Part shown: positions 22,815-35,030 of the stretch, piece by piece
Layout: every line of letters begins with the position of its first letter
Numbering within the stretch: position 1 is the first letter of the stretch
DNA from: Lunularia cruciata
Lineage: Eukaryota > Streptophyta > Marchantiopsida > Lunulariales > Lunulariaceae
Length of the DNA stretch: 64,000 bases
Direction: 5' to 3'
Assembly (NCBI GenBank): GCA_948567375.1
Contig: OX419761.1
Coordinates: 59,433,089 to 59,497,088 of the forward strand
The notes under the pieces: generated by a model
Database searches by the model: none
Seen by the model: the letters and a program-made list of their open reading frames with translations, nothing else
What the model was told of the DNA's origin: nothing
Made by a program: the position numbers and the translations under genes

Positions 22815-25446
22815 CTTCATTTCTGTATTGATTATCTTGGGATCAATAAGCAAATGAGGAATGCATATCCCTTGCCTTGGATTGGTGACTTGCTTGATCA
22901 ACTAAGTGGAGCACAATTATTTTCCAAGTTGGATCTTTGAAGCGGCTATTGGAAAATTCCTATTGATAGAAAGGATGTGCAAAAGACTATCTTTCGCACA
23001 AGGTATGGGCATTTTGAGTAGAGAGTTCTACCTTTTGGACTCACTAATGCTCCAATAGTCTTCATGGATCAGATGCATCGGGTGTTGGATGGACTATTGG
23101 ATCGGTCCGTGTTGGTGTTCTTGGATGATATCTTAATCTGACAGTAAGACAGAGGTAGAACATGGGAATCATGTGCGAGAAGTCCTAAGAGGACTAAGAC
23201 AATGGAAATTTTACAACAAGAAGTCAAAGTGTGCCTTTTGGCAAAAGGAAATTACCTTCTTGGGGCATAAGATCTCATCAGAGGGGATCAAGATGGAAGA
23301 AGAGAAGATCAAGGCCATTACTGATTGGCCTACCCTGAAGGATGCTACAGAAGTATGGGCATTCAATGGATTGGCTAGCTTTTACCGACGGTTCATCACT
23401 ATTATGCTCATATGGCTACACCATTGACTGACCTCTTAGGAAAGAACTTGAGCTTCTAGTGGAACACCAAGCATGAAGAAGCATTCCAGAAGTTAAAGCA
23501 TATGGTATCTTCAAGACCCATTCTTCAACCATATGATCCTCAACTACCTTGTGTGGTTGATTTTGATGCTTCTAACTTTGCAATTGGAGCTGTGTTGCAA
23601 TAGGAATTCCTAGATGGATTACATCCCATTGCCTTTGTGTCTTGCCGACTAAATATAGCTGAAAGAAATTACTCTGTTTGAGATCGGTAACAACTTGCAA
23701 TGGTATATGCCACCTAGGTATGGATGCATTATCTCTTGGGGAAACAAGTGATCATGCAAACTGATCACAAGCCATTGTTGCAGACCCTACACTTGGACAT
23801 CATCAATGGGAAGAGCAACTTCAATTGTTTGACATCAAACTTGAGTACAAACCAGGTCGGTTCCATGTCATCCTTGATGCTCTATCACGATGACCTGATT
23901 TGAAGGCTCTTCCTCTCATCACGGGGGCAATTACGATAGTGTCAATTGACCCTAAGGTCCATAACAAGTTTCAATCAGCTCTACAACAAGATCCCTTCTT
24001 CCAAATGGTACATGGTTGTCTGATAGCATGCAACAAGGAGTACAACACCTTCTCCTTCAAGAGAGGTCTTCTATTCCATGCGGATCAGATCTATGTTCCA
24101 GCCAAAGGTGATCTTTGACTTGTGCGCCTTCAAGAAGCTCATGATTTACCAATAGTTGGTCACATGGGAGTGGACAAGACCTTGGGCACCCTCCAACACC
24201 AATGGTGGTGGCCTAATATGACACAAGATGTTTGAGAATTTGTATGATCGTGTGAGAGTTGCCAACGTAACAAGGCTAGCAACCAAAAGCCGAGTGGACT
24301 CCTTCAACCACTTGCCATTCCATCCGCTCGTTGAGAGCATGTGAGCTTGGATCTCATCACATCTTTGCCAAAGACAAAACAAGGATACACTGCAATTGTG
24401 GTTTTTGTGGATAAGCTTAGTAAGCAAATGCACTTGGCACCAACCTGTGATACTGTGGATGCTCCAACCTTAGTGCAAATCTACTTCGAAAATGTCTTCA
24501 AGAATCATGGGATGCCATGTGTACTCATCTTTGACCGTGATCCTTGATTTACTAAGAAGTTTTGGTAAGCACTCTTCTAGATACTTGACACTAAGCTTGC
24601 TTTGTCCATGGCCTATCATCTTCAAACTGATGGACAAACTGAATGTGCAAATTGTACATTGGAGGATATGCTGTGTGCCTTTATCAATGTCCACCATACC
24701 GATTGGGATTAATGTCTTGCAGCTGCAGAATTTGCCTACAACAATTCCAAACAGGCAAGCACCGGATTTTCTCCTTTCTTTCTCAATTTTGGCCAAGATC
24801 TGCTTGTTCCACATTCTCTTCTTGCTCTCCCTCCATCTCAAGTTCCTCATACTTCCACATTCTTGACCACTATATCCCACTCTTTCCAACAAGCAAAGTC
24901 TCACCTCCTTGTTGCTCAGAATTGCCAAAAAAAATATGCGGACCACCATCATCGTGACCTCACCTTTGAAGTCGGTGATAAAGTCATGCTATCCTCTAGT
25001 AACCTCCCTCTCCCACTTGATACCCAAGTTTGTAAACTTGCCCCTAATTGGATAGGACACTTTGATGTCACCCAAATTGTCTCTCTTATTGCTTATTGAC
25101 TTGCCTTGCCTTGCCTTGTCATATGCATATCCATCTTGTCTTTCATGTTTCCAAGTTGAAACCCTTTGTTCCTAACCCCTCCTCCTTTTCCTCTTGAGTC
25201 CAACCTCCTCCTCTTCCTATCCCTATCAATGATCATGAGGAGTACGAAGTCGATCGTATCCTTGCACGTTGCTATATTTAACGAGGCTATCGCCAACATA
25301 TGGAGTACAAGGTCCTTTGGAAAGGGTATCCCCTTCATGATGCCACATGGGAACCTCTTTCTCACCTCCAGAATGCATAGACAGCCATCCAGGAATTTGA
25401 AGCTTCATTGGCAACGAGGACGTCACCAACTAGCGGCGGGGGAATA
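22815..25446 (+). pseudogene. A3 RT, RNase H, integrase and chromodomain (lightly broken)
   Basis: After a stop at 22812-22814 the RT continues, with the active-site strand [10 protein letters not shown] at about 23108-23137. The thumb region (23173-23427) includes FLGHKISSEGIKM. RNase H is at about 23540-23890. The integrase zinc-binding and core domains (about 24130-24560) include VVFVDKLSKQMHLAP and FDRDP. A chromodomain at 25223-25420 reads EEYEVDRILA, then MEYKVLWKGYPLHDATWEP. Stops are few and mostly single-base changes. Confidence 0.87.
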
Positions 25447-25599
25447 TGTAACAATATGGAGTTTAGCGACAAAGTTAGTCGGACTTACAAGGTAGCACAT
25501 AAGACAAATTAGCCTAGAATATTCTAGAAGTATCTAGGAAGCTTCTTGGGAAGCTTCACGACTAGCTTAGCTTGCATTGCAAGTAAGTAGCTTTTAGAA

Positions 25600-25619
25600 G
25601 GAAGCTTCTAGAAGCTTCC
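25600..25619. promoter_or_regulatory. perfect four-unit heat-shock-element match in A3 LTR
   Basis: GGAAGCTTCTAGAAGCTTCC contains GAA-nn-TTC-nn-GAA-nn-TTC, the canonical alternating nGAAn/nTTCn binding site for heat-shock factors. It lies about 140-160 bp upstream of the LTR TATA box. The matching site in the truncated 5' LTR (about 21023-21041) has one altered unit. Function is inferred from motif form only; the LTR is generally rich in GAAGCTTC palindromes. Confidence 0.55.
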
Positions 25620-25758
25620 AACTAGCTTAGCTTGCACGTCAAGTAGGCGGCTTCTAGAAGGAAGCTTCTTGAGAAGCTTCCGAGTTAACTTGGCTTGCAC
25701 TCTAAGAAAGCGGCTTGAGGAAGCTTCTGAGAAGCTTCTCAAGGGCCTTGTATGCTAC

Positions 25759-25768
25759 CTATAAATAC
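25759..25768 (+). promoter_or_regulatory. A3 LTR TATA box
   Basis: CTATAAATAC is shared in the same position by the family A LTRs (near 5890 in A1 and near 12224 and 7011 on the minus strand in A2). It marks the presumed LTR transcription start a few tens of bases downstream. Confidence 0.7.
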
Positions 25769-25871
25769 CAAAGCCAAAGCTCATGCTAGGCATTCGGAGT
25801 TTACCCTCATTCAAGTGTCCCAATGTGAGTTTCCATTCTCCTATTTCTCTACATGGATTTGGTCTTTTACA

Positions 25872-28558
25872 TTGTTCAAAAGGCCATTTTTTGTATGTCT
25901 TCTTCCACAATCTTGATTTTGTTATAACCCTCCTCAAATCAAGTTTAGTGAAGTGCCTTGCTCCATTACGTTGATCAAACAAGTCATCCATGCAAGGTAA
26001 TGGATATTTATTCTTCATCGTTTGTTTATTCAATCCCCAATAGTCAATGCACATGTGCATTGTTCCGTCCTTCACAAACAATATAGGAGCTCATATGGTG
26101 ATACATTGGGTTGGATAAACCCCTTCTGCAACATATCCTTGATTTGAGCCTTACACTCCTCCAACTCATGAGGTGATAGTCTATATGGGGCCTTACAAGG
26201 AGGTGTTTTCCCAAGATGTATCTCAATTTTATGATCTACTCTCCTTTTTGGTGGTAAACCTACGGGTAATTCATCCAAAAAGACATCTTGGAACTAATTG
26301 ACCACATCTTTCAATTTCTCAAGAATTTGTCTATTGTGTTGGGCACTCTGGACTTCTCTTATTAAACCCATGAAATATCTATCTATCTTACTAATAGATG
26401 TGGTCTTTATGACATATAGAGGCAACTCTTGCCTTTGTGGTCTTCCTTTAGTCCCAAAGATCTTCCATTGACTAGTTTTCACTACTTTCTTTCTCCAATC
26501 CACCGTGGGGTTGTAGTGCTCCATCCATGACATACCTAAGATTGCATCATGATGAGCTAGTTATATCACTTGCCACTTGATTGCTTCTTGATACCCTCCT
26601 ATAGAGAGTATTACCTTTCTAGGTTATGACTCAATGTTCTCAATTTGACCATTAGGTAACTCTACTTTGTCCTCTCATCCTTTTGTAATTCAATCCCCAA
26701 CCTTATTACAATAGAGCAAGACAAGAAATTCTTTGTTGCCCTAGGGTCTATCAACATTCTCACCAGATTGCCTTCTAGCACTCCATCTACAACAATTAAT
26801 TGTGCATTTATCTTCCTCCTTCTAACACTCTTCCTCTTCCTCTCCTCGCTTTTACTCTTCTTCATTGAGCCAATAAGGCCGTGAGATACATTTACTAGCA
26901 ATCAATTGTTTTTTGATGCGGTTTTGATATCTTCCTCTTCAATTCACCTCTCCATGTGGTTTAGAGGTTGCTTGTATGGAGATCAAGGGCCTCTAAGATG
27001 AAAAGCATGACAATTGATGGCTATGTCCCCAACTTAGCTACAATTATAATATCATCCTTCTCCTTGTGTGACTCCTTCTCTCCTTTCTTTGACCTATCCC
27101 CATTCTTCTTGGTGAGGTCTTGCTCCTCTATCTCAAAACCAAATGTTGCCTAATTCTATAAGAATTGGTCCACCAAAATGGTATGCCCTGACCTGATAGT
27201 TTGCATTGATGTTATTGCCTCACCTCCACCAAGTGTCCTTGTTATTCTCTGGGTGCAGGCAATGGCTTCAAAAATTGTACAAGGATTTTGCACCATTACC
27301 TCTTAGCAAATCTACTCTTTTAATCCTCTCTTGAAATTTCCAAGAGCTTAAGTTAGCCTCATATCGGTTATTGCAACCTATAGATCCAAAAATACCTCCA
27401 TATACTCTTGTATGCTATTCTTTTGCTTCAACTGCTAGAGTCCGGTTTGGGCTATTTGCATGGAATCCATAGATTAGAAATTCTTGAGCAACACTTCTTG
27501 CATGGCTGTCCAAGTGACCTCTCTTCCTTCTACCAACAATGATCATTCCCAAGTTTCATACCATGTGAGAGCTTTATCAATCAAGTAACCACACACAAAC
27601 ACACATGCAGAATGATCTATGATCTCTATTATGAACAATCAAAGTTATCAATTCATTCTTGAAATCCAATTTTCCACCACTCCCATGGAATGTTGTCCCT
27701 TGTAAGGCTCAATGTTGCACGTCTTTTTCATTTGTAGAAACAATGTGGCTTGGTTGTTGGTTGGAATTGGTGTCATTAGCATACATAACTCTCCAGGTAC
27801 TTTGATTGTTGGTGTTGGTTGTTGAGACGGCTCTCCTTCTTGCATTACTTGATTTTTCTCAATAGTACATATTTGATTTTGCAATTCCTCCATGGTCATC
27901 TTGATTTCTCAAAACTTGTTCAACATCCCCTACATTCCTTGTATCAACTCCTGCAATTGCAGATGCATGATTTCTACATACAACCAATGTTCAAATTGCT
28001 TCTTCCTACTTCAATAAAGGGTTCAAAAATCACTCGGGAGAGTGCAAAAACTATGGGGACTACCATTTGGACCTTAGAGGCTATCACTTGTTGATAATAT
28101 TCCTCACCAAAATTGCACACTACAAAATCCCTAAACATCACTATTGGTCTAACTACATATTGGATTTTTACTTGTGTGTTGGAAGGATGAGGATTTGGTA
28201 CATTCAGATCCATAACATCATAATAGAATGTAGATTTTCAAATCTCCCTCTTTATTGTATACCACCATAGGTAGAATCACTAGGTATGGGGAATTCATCA
28301 CTTTATCCATAAATTCTGCTCCATAATGATAAACTAAAGATACTCTCATTTGCTCACACTGGTTGTACATAATCTTGATGTAGAATGGTTTCAAGAATGA
28401 GAGGCTAGGTAGAGAAAATTGTCCTCTTGGTGTATCCATCCCATCCGCTCTCTCAAGCACTTCCTAAGTCTAACAATTGCACTATCTTTACCTCAAATTA
28501 CTCAATTTTAGTAGGTTGTGCTCTTCCAAGAGGGGTGATCTATTCTCTTGGATTAAAA
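25872..28558 (-). pseudogene. B1 gag, protease and RT N-terminal part (broken)
   Basis: On the minus strand, gag occupies about 27250-27899, starting near MTMEELQNQICTIEKNQ and with a capsid segment like ALTWYETWE and SIQEYMEVF. Protease is at 26662-26901, where the expected D-S/T-G-A-T site reads LIDPRATKNFLS and so has lost the Gly. RT starts at 26044-26290 (KAPYRLSPHELEECKAQ) and continues at 25877-26081 ([30 protein letters not shown]). It is cut at 25876 by A3 and resumes at 20864. Confidence 0.82.
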
Positions 28559-28576
28559 CATCCACTTTGATACCAT
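28559..28576 (-). promoter_or_regulatory. B1 primer-binding site (tRNA-iMet)
   Basis: The minus strand reads ATGGTATCAAAGTGGATG immediately downstream of the 5' LTR. It matches the TGGTATCA core complementary to the initiator tRNA-Met 3' end. Confidence 0.85.
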
Positions 28577-29162
28577 TGTAATACTCCGAGAACAAGAGAA
28601 CTCTCCAAGAGAGATACAAGAGAGAAAACACAGGTTTAACACTCAATCCTTTGATGCCCCAAAGGAGCACCTTCTCTTTATTAAATAGCAAAGAGGATCC
28701 ACTCAAAGGAAGCTCCACCCTTGGATCAGATACATGGATTGGTGACCTGCCAGCAAGCTCCATCCTTGGATTAGTTGTTTGATGGGTGACATGTTAGTCC
28801 TTGTCCTATCTAGTTGACCAAAGGGATTCTTTAGAGAATCTTATTATAAGGAGCTCAAAATCATATGGGTGAGGCACTGTTGGAAAGCTCTTGATGAGAC
28901 AAATAAGGAAGAGCAAACAATCCTTTTTTCCTTGAGGGGGGGAGGGAGGAATCTTTCTATTTTTAGGCCTAATTCATCCATTTAGGCCTCCAAAATTTTC
29001 TCTAAAGTTTTCAAGCTATTTTTGACTTCTGCCCTATTAGTAGAAGTATTATTTTGGTGACACCTCTTTCTGATCTACCTAGCCCATTGTACACAACATC
29101 TTTCCAGATGTTACCAAGCCAATTTTCATATTTAGATAATATGTCTCGCTGCTTGTATTACA
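28577..29162 (-). repeat. B1 5' LTR
   Basis: On the plus strand it reads TGTAATACTCCGAGAACAAG to GCTTGTATTACA. It is colinear with the B1 3' LTR and the solo LTR. A TTTATTAAATAGC segment (near 28677) is a possible TATA region when compared with TTTATTATATAGC in the other copies. Confidence 0.93.
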
Positions 29163-29470
29163 AGAAGGAAGGAAAGTGAAATTTCCTATTGTAGGAACCA
29201 TCCACATGGTGCAATCCATACTCCTTACTTCTGTCCTCATAGGGAAAAATGATGATCATAAAATTTGTCATTTTGACCCCTTGATGACTACTTTGGATAG
29301 ATTTGTCCATAATAATTGCCCTATTATTACTTTTACCACGGAGGAGTGGACTTTTGGTAGATTGAGTTCTTATAGTTGTGATCCATATGACCTTCTAGTT
29401 GCTTCTATTAGGGATAGACCCTAGGATGAGATGGATTGGAGCTTATGGTGGTCATTGAGCTCTTTTAGGA
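29163..29470 (+). other. unidentified decayed coding-like segment right of B1
   Basis: A plus-strand frame at 29176-29424 (82 residues, with FTTEEWTFGRLSSYSCDPYD) is open but matches no family I recognise. It may continue the plus-strand DNA seen left of B1, so B1 could have split one older sequence. No start or splice signals are convincing. Confidence 0.35.
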
Positions 29471-30270
29471 TTCCACATGATGTATACCAACACCAACTTG
29501 AGGATGCTATTGCATGCACACTTCATGTTACAACTACATCAGCTCTCATCTCAACTTCTTTTGCTCTATCTCCTTTAGCTCCAACCTTAGGTCTGCTTAG
29601 GGGCTAACTCTACACATGTATATATCATCCATATGTATGATTCCATATATATATATATAACATTTCTATTTACTTCATTATCACACCTTGTGCTCATCAT
29701 GTGAATGTGAATCTTTTGAAAAGTGAAGTGCCAAGTGCCAATGGATGCCATTGAATGCCAATGAGCACTAACGTCTTTTATATCTTTTGTTGGGTGTTGG
29801 AGGGTGCTATACCACTTTTTTTGGTTTGTTGGTGCATGTTGGAGGTTTTCTTGGGTGCTATCTAGCACTGGCAATTCTACATGATGTATGCTGCCACCGA
29901 CTTGAGGATGCTATTGCGTGCACACTTCATGCTGCAATTGCATAAGCTCACACCTCAACTTCTTTAGCTCCATCTCCTTTAGCTCCACATAGGTACTAAC
30001 TCTCCACATGTACATATCATCCATATGTACTATATGTATGATTCCATATATATATATACACTTTACCTTTACTTCACTCTCACTCCTTGTGCTCATCATG
30101 TGAATATGAATATTTTGAAAAGTGAGTGTCAAGAACTAACAAGCACCATTGAGTGCCAATGAGCACTGGCATCTTTTATATCTTTTGTTGGGTGTTAGTG
30201 GGTGCTAACACACCTTTTAGTGGTTGGTTGGTGCATGTTGGAGGTTTGCTTGGGTACCATCTAGCACCAA
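29471..30270. repeat. tandem duplication, two units of about 403 bp
   Basis: The phrase beginning ATTCCACATGATGTAT at 29471 recurs as ATTCTACATGATGTAT at 29874. The order of sub-segments is the same in both: an ACTTGAGGATGCTATTG block, a CATATGTATGATTCC block with a TA microsatellite, and GTGCTCATCATGTGAAT. The copies differ at many sites, so the duplication is old. No coding content was recognised. Confidence 0.85.
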
Positions 30271-32825
30271 CATGTGCCAATGTGCATCTTTGTGGGTCAT
30301 TGGATCATTGCTTAGCCATCAAGCAAGCTACATTGTGCTTCTTTTGGAGTTTTTGTTTTGTTTACTTTGTTCAATCTAAAGTAGTTATAAAAACTACACT
30401 TACACACAATCAATCATTCATGCAATAAATTAGATTACACCATAGATTACACAATAAAGGACACACCAACTTTATTTATAAACATTCCACATTATATAGA
30501 AGTGCCTTAAGTGGTATCATTTCATTATTACTAGAGCGATATGAGCTTAGTATAAGATGTTTTGGCTAATGACTAATACAAGTAATAAGGGGCTTGTTCT
30601 CCTTATCAGCTTGGGCAAGAACTTGAAAATCTTGGATTGTTTACTCTAGAGTTTTCCTCCTTGGAAGAGACACAATTTGATTTCATAAGTGCACTTGGAC
30701 TCTAAAGAAATCTCCTTGAACATATGCTTGTGAGCTTTAGCTTTCCTCAATTTCTTCTCAATTTCTACCTTCATTTTCTTGGTCTCTCATTTGACACACT
30801 CAACTTCTTATTTTTATCAAATTTTTTTCTCTTTTCCTCATGTTAGTGGCTTCTAGTTCTAAGAGTTGTAACTAGAGTTCCCTAGATTCTATATTCTCTA
30901 CCTTTAGCATAGTGATCTTTGCTAAATCATGAGATAGAGATATGCTTGATGACATTCTTGATATCCCTTTGTTGTTGTTGTTGTTGTTGTTGTTGTTATA
31001 CCTTTTCTCCTCTTTGCATCACATTCTTCTTCTTTGTCAATGAAAATCCTTCTAACCCATCAATATTTGAGATTAGTGGAGGTGGTGCAACAAAAGTAGA
31101 CTCCTCTAAAGTGCTTGCTCCTATTTTACTTTCCAAGCACTCCATAAAAATAGTAGCTAAACCGTCCACCCCTTGGATATTTGGGACAAATCAAGAGCAT
31201 GAGTCCGTAAGCACCACCTCTGGAGGAGAGGGAATTGAGAGCCTATCAATGTGTTTTCTTCACCTTTTGAATCCTCCTCGAATCTGTAGCCTATACCTTT
31301 GCATGAATTGGGATCTAAATCTCCTAACCTTACCATAGTAGGTGGTATAATGTTTTCAAGACTCTCAAACATGACCCCCATTCTAGTCAATTTTTCATCT
31401 ATGGTTCTCCATCTCTTGCATACTCTTTTTCAAGGAGCTGTTCTCCTATCAACTTATTTTTTTTTAGCTCTTGAGCTTCCTTGTAAGATTTCATGTACCT
31501 CAACCATTTCTTGAACAATTGATCACTTGTCATAGAAGCATGAAATCCTTACCCCTCTAAACGAAAATGTGGCCATGGAGCTAAAAGTGGTGCTCTTTTG
31601 AATTGACTTCTTGCAAATACCACCATAAATATATGGATTACTATCTAGAATTGTTCATCCTCCTTTGCTTTGTTAGGAATAGAAGATGCCATCCTCAACA
31701 ATTCACTAAATTACCCTAATGTGGGTCTTGGTTCTAAGTCTGAATATGAGTCTAAAATCAATCAAGAACTTGAACTTGAATGTCTCTCATTGCCAAATTT
31801 TCTCCGCCTTTTTGGACTAAAATTTCTCAATCCTTGATCAATTTCTTGGTTGCTGCTGGTGGTGGTGTATAATTCTCCATAACTCTCAACCTCCCCTACC
31901 ATGAACTTATCTATGAACAAGAACACCACCACAATTGGAAACCTTGCTTGCCACTGACCAAACATTGAGAAAGAGATCTAGTTATAGGAGGAATTTTGAG
32001 GGAGAAGGCATGTTTGGAGCAAGTATTTGCCAAAATATATGCCTTTTTCAAATATATCTTTGTGGATCACCTTGCCATGGCAATCCAATTTGATACACAC
32101 ATTGTCTCTTTTGACTAATATTTATTTCATTACAACACACCCAAACATCTGTAAGCACTTGCCTGAATTTTATAAATGAACACAATTTGCATTGATTATC
32201 CATTGTCATGCTTTTTGGGGGTTCAAATATTAGCTCATCATTGGATTACAGAGTTTACTAAAAATAATCACAAAGTTTTTTATTTATGGAAAGACCGCCA
32301 ACTATTCTTTTATGGAGTCTTCACAAGTACTAACAAGCTAGACAAGAATTGGAAAATGGTGTAAAGAACTACTAAAAAGGCAATTATGTACATCACATTT
32401 AGTTGAATTATGTATTTTGGTAAGAGTATGAGTTTGAGAGTAATGTACCAATTTAAAGGCAACCAATGTGCCCATAGTGAGAAAAGTAGGTGCCGTTCAA
32501 GGAATAAATCTAGATTTTTACCCATGAAACAAAATTGGAGAGAAACGCTCTAACCAATTTTAACCTAAAGAAAAGAAAAAGAAAAAGAATCATTCAAAAG
32601 ACTATTGCAGAATAAATAGTTCACTACCATCTACAAAACTTTTTTCTTGATGAAATATTGCTTAGGGATCCCCTTTGTATGTCAGATTTATTTTGATGAA
32701 TTTATTTGGAAAATAATATCCTCTACTTATTAGTTCAAACCTTATTGACAATCAAAATGGAAGAAAGTGCAATTGCATAGAAAACATGAAAGATTAGAAG
32801 GCCCTATCAAGCCATACAAGTATGA
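30271..32825. other. decayed repeat DNA, no recognised gene
   Basis: The minus strand contains patches that read like a broken protein (for example near 31762-31965, ending in SPKRRRKFGNERHSSSSS), but no domain could be named and stops are frequent. A GTT microsatellite (30970-30998) lies inside. The segment next to the LINE-like element is A-rich (about 32560-32590). Nothing else is supportable. Confidence 0.4.
30970..30998. repeat. GTT trinucleotide microsatellite
   Basis: About nine uninterrupted GTT units are directly visible. Confidence 0.95.
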
Positions 32826-33024
32826 GGCAAAAAAGGTAAAATAGGGCTAAGCCCCAGTAGAGTCAATATGAGAAATCTGCCCTACTACACCTAAGATATC
32901 CAAGCTATTCAAGTCATACAATCTACAAACAAAAAAATGGACCATCCAAAGAAGCTTCACCTAGTGTGATTGCTCTCCTATGGATTGCACTAGCCATTGC
33001 CCTCTAAAGAGCAATGGACACATG

Positions 33025-33480
33025 CTATCCAAAATATACTACAAAGTATGAGAATGAGAGCGGTATCCCTTGGTGCCTAACACGATAAGCTCTTGTGCAC
33101 TCCATGAAAAATTTGTCAAACATTGTGTCCATTGCTCCATATAACTCCAAGACTAGAGGAACAAAGAGGGGATCTTGTTGCATGCTCCTATACTTGGAGA
33201 CCTTGCAAGTTGCTGTTGCACTCGCTGCCCATCCAAAGCAATGAGTAATCACTCCCTTTGAAACTATATCATGCATAGGGTCCGTAACCATGACATCTGC
33301 TACTACACCTGATCATCTTGGACCAACTATAAGTCTGCCCTAACACGTATCATTTGCAAAGCATACCAATGCTCTCTCCAAGCCAAGTATCCACTCTCTT
33401 GTGCCATAACAAAAATTATGTTCCTAATAGCATCATGGGTAGCTATCATCTGTCCTCCAAAAGGACATCATGTCATATGG
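33025..33480 (-). pseudogene. LINE-like C-terminal conserved region (broken)
   Basis: Two frames joined by a frameshift near 33300 give CPFGGQ, then ATHDAIRNIIFVMAQESGY, REHWYALQMIRVRADL, ADVMVTDPMHDIVSKG, CKVSKYRSMQQDPLFVPLV and ELYGAMDTMFDKFFMECTR. The same region recurs at 1-265 and 2410-3000. In this type of element it follows the reverse transcriptase, but its function is not known to me. Confidence 0.75.
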
Positions 33481-34439
33481 ACCACTGCTCTATCTAGTGT
33501 AGAACCACACTCACAAGTGAGTAATGAAGATGCAAATGGGTGGACCAAACCCAAGCAAAACCTCATCATTATAGAGAAAGTAGCTTGTGCAAGTTGGAAT
33601 GCCTTAATGCACGGTTGAGCTAGGATCCAAGAGCTTGCATCCTTGCCGGAGCAAGAGCAAAGACATGCACTAGTAGCCTAAGGAATGGACGAGTCAACTA
33701 AGAGAGAATGTAACATCTGCTCACACTATTGCACCATCAAGGAAGATTGCAAACTCTAGTCCAATCTGAAAATAGTGAAGCAAAAGATGGAAATTCCCCA
33801 TGTGCCCAAGGACATAAACTTTGTCTTTTCTACCACAATAACATTAGGAGAGAAAAGGATCCCTCTTCCACCTCTATCACATAATTTTCCAAAACTGGCC
33901 TATCAACAACCACAAAATGAGAGGGAAGTAAGAGTGCCAAGCCCAACTACCAAAAAATGCTATAGGTGCTGCCATCTCCTTCATAAATAGCAAGCCCATC
34001 CTCCACTTGAGATTGGCAGAGCCATCTGTCTAGGTGCCAAATCCTCTATCACACACTCAAATATCTTTGGTCCAATAATATCACCAAAGATTCTCATAAT
34101 CATCCTCTCAAAGGCTCTTAGACTTGATAGGAAGCACAAGGTGGGAGGAACCGTGTGGAGGAGGTAAGTTGGTTGATGAGAAATACTAGAGGAAAGTATA
34201 CTAAATGCCACCTACGGATCTCCTTATAACGGAAGGTCATCCACATGGAAAACATCCTTGTAAGGGCAATGTTTAAGAAGCATGTGGTAAAATCCTTTGG
34301 ATCCTATTGGCATTCCAAGGACACGTAGTCCATCTATAGATGTGACACACCCCTTTGGAAGCTCAAGGTGGGGAGGGATACCTAAAGAGGACTATGCCCT
34401 GCACTTTGACACCTTGACTCTCAAGCCTACTAGATGTAG

Positions 34440-35030
34440 CTCGATAGTCAAGTGATCAAAGGCCTACCTATAGGGCCCATGATGTGTATATCTTCTACCA
34501 AGGAAGGAAATACACAACCTGGCATGGCCAAAGTAGTAAATAAGAGAGCTCTAAAGTGAGCCATGGTAAATAAGGGTCCCCCTAAAGGATCTCCTTGACA
34601 TGTACCAATAATTGATTCCAAGACCGTGACTTCCTCTTATGAACAATCATCATGGTAGTAAAGGGAAGCAAGAGAGCTATAAAAAGACCGCACAAAAGGA
34701 ATAAGACTTGCCAAGAATCCACTAGCCTCCCTAAGCTCTCTAAAGATGGATGCCCGTGAGCTGCTATTAAAAGCATTCTCAATATCCTCCTATAGGACGA
34801 CCCACTTTGCATGGATATCTAGGAGTGCCCTAATGCCTAGAGATATAGCCTCACATCCTCCAAGTGTAGCTACTCCAAATTGATGTGGAGTAAGGTACTT
34901 CCGGAAGTGAGAACGATGCTAAAGGACAATGGTGTGGCTGACCAAATGCAAAAAGATATCTCCAATAGCAATCAGTCTAATGCTCCATGTGTCTTTCTCC
35001 ATCATGAGAAGTAGACTAGCACCTAACACC
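34440..35030 (-). pseudogene. LINE-like reverse transcriptase (broken)
   Basis: Motifs in order on the minus strand are RLIAIGDIFLHLVSH (palm entry), TPHQFGVATLGGCEAISLG, VVL-stop-EDIENAFNSSSR (aspartate motif A, Asp kept), ASLIPFVRSFYSSLASLYYH, IGTCQGDPLGGPLFTMAHF (motif B), and FPSLVEDIHIMGP, where the usual A-D-D catalytic motif has become V-E-D. Interrupting stops plus the altered catalytic site show a dead enzyme. Confidence 0.82.

Larger units (their letters stand above)
20870..25871 (+). mobile_element. A3: youngest family A chromovirus, nested in B1
   Basis: This plus-strand family A element has a truncated 5' LTR (20870-about 21165) and a full 3' LTR (25447-25871). The perfect target duplication TTGTT (20865-20869, 25872-25876) lies in B1 reverse transcriptase, which continues across once A3 is removed. 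Coding order is gag with an intact CCHC knuckle, protease, RT, RNase H, integrase and chromodomain. It retains clearly more CG dinucleotides and longer frames than A1 or A2, so it is the youngest copy here. The lost 5' LTR promoter and primer site, and several stops, make it unable to move by itself. Confidence 0.94.
25447..25871 (+). repeat. A3 3' LTR with TATA box and heat-shock-like element
   Basis: Starts TGTAACAATATGG after the purine-rich GGCGGGGGAATA tract and ends GGTCTTTTACA, followed by target duplication TTGTT. It holds multiple GAAGCTTC blocks and a TATA box (25759-25768). It is 425 bp, shorter than the A1 and A2 LTRs by internal deletions. Confidence 0.93.
18135..29162 (-). mobile_element. 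B1: complete but decayed Ty3/gypsy chromovirus, interrupted by A3
   Basis: On the minus strand, B1 has a 5' LTR (28577-29162), a primer-binding site complementary to initiator tRNA-Met, gag, protease, reverse transcriptase, RNase H, integrase, a chromodomain, a polypurine tract (18752-18766) and a 3' LTR (18135-18751). Flanking 5-mers are GGAAG and AGAAG, an imperfect target duplication. A3 (20870-25871) is inserted in the reverse transcriptase with duplication TTGTT. Without A3 the element is about 6 kb, normal for a chromovirus. Stops break all long frames. Confidence 0.93.
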
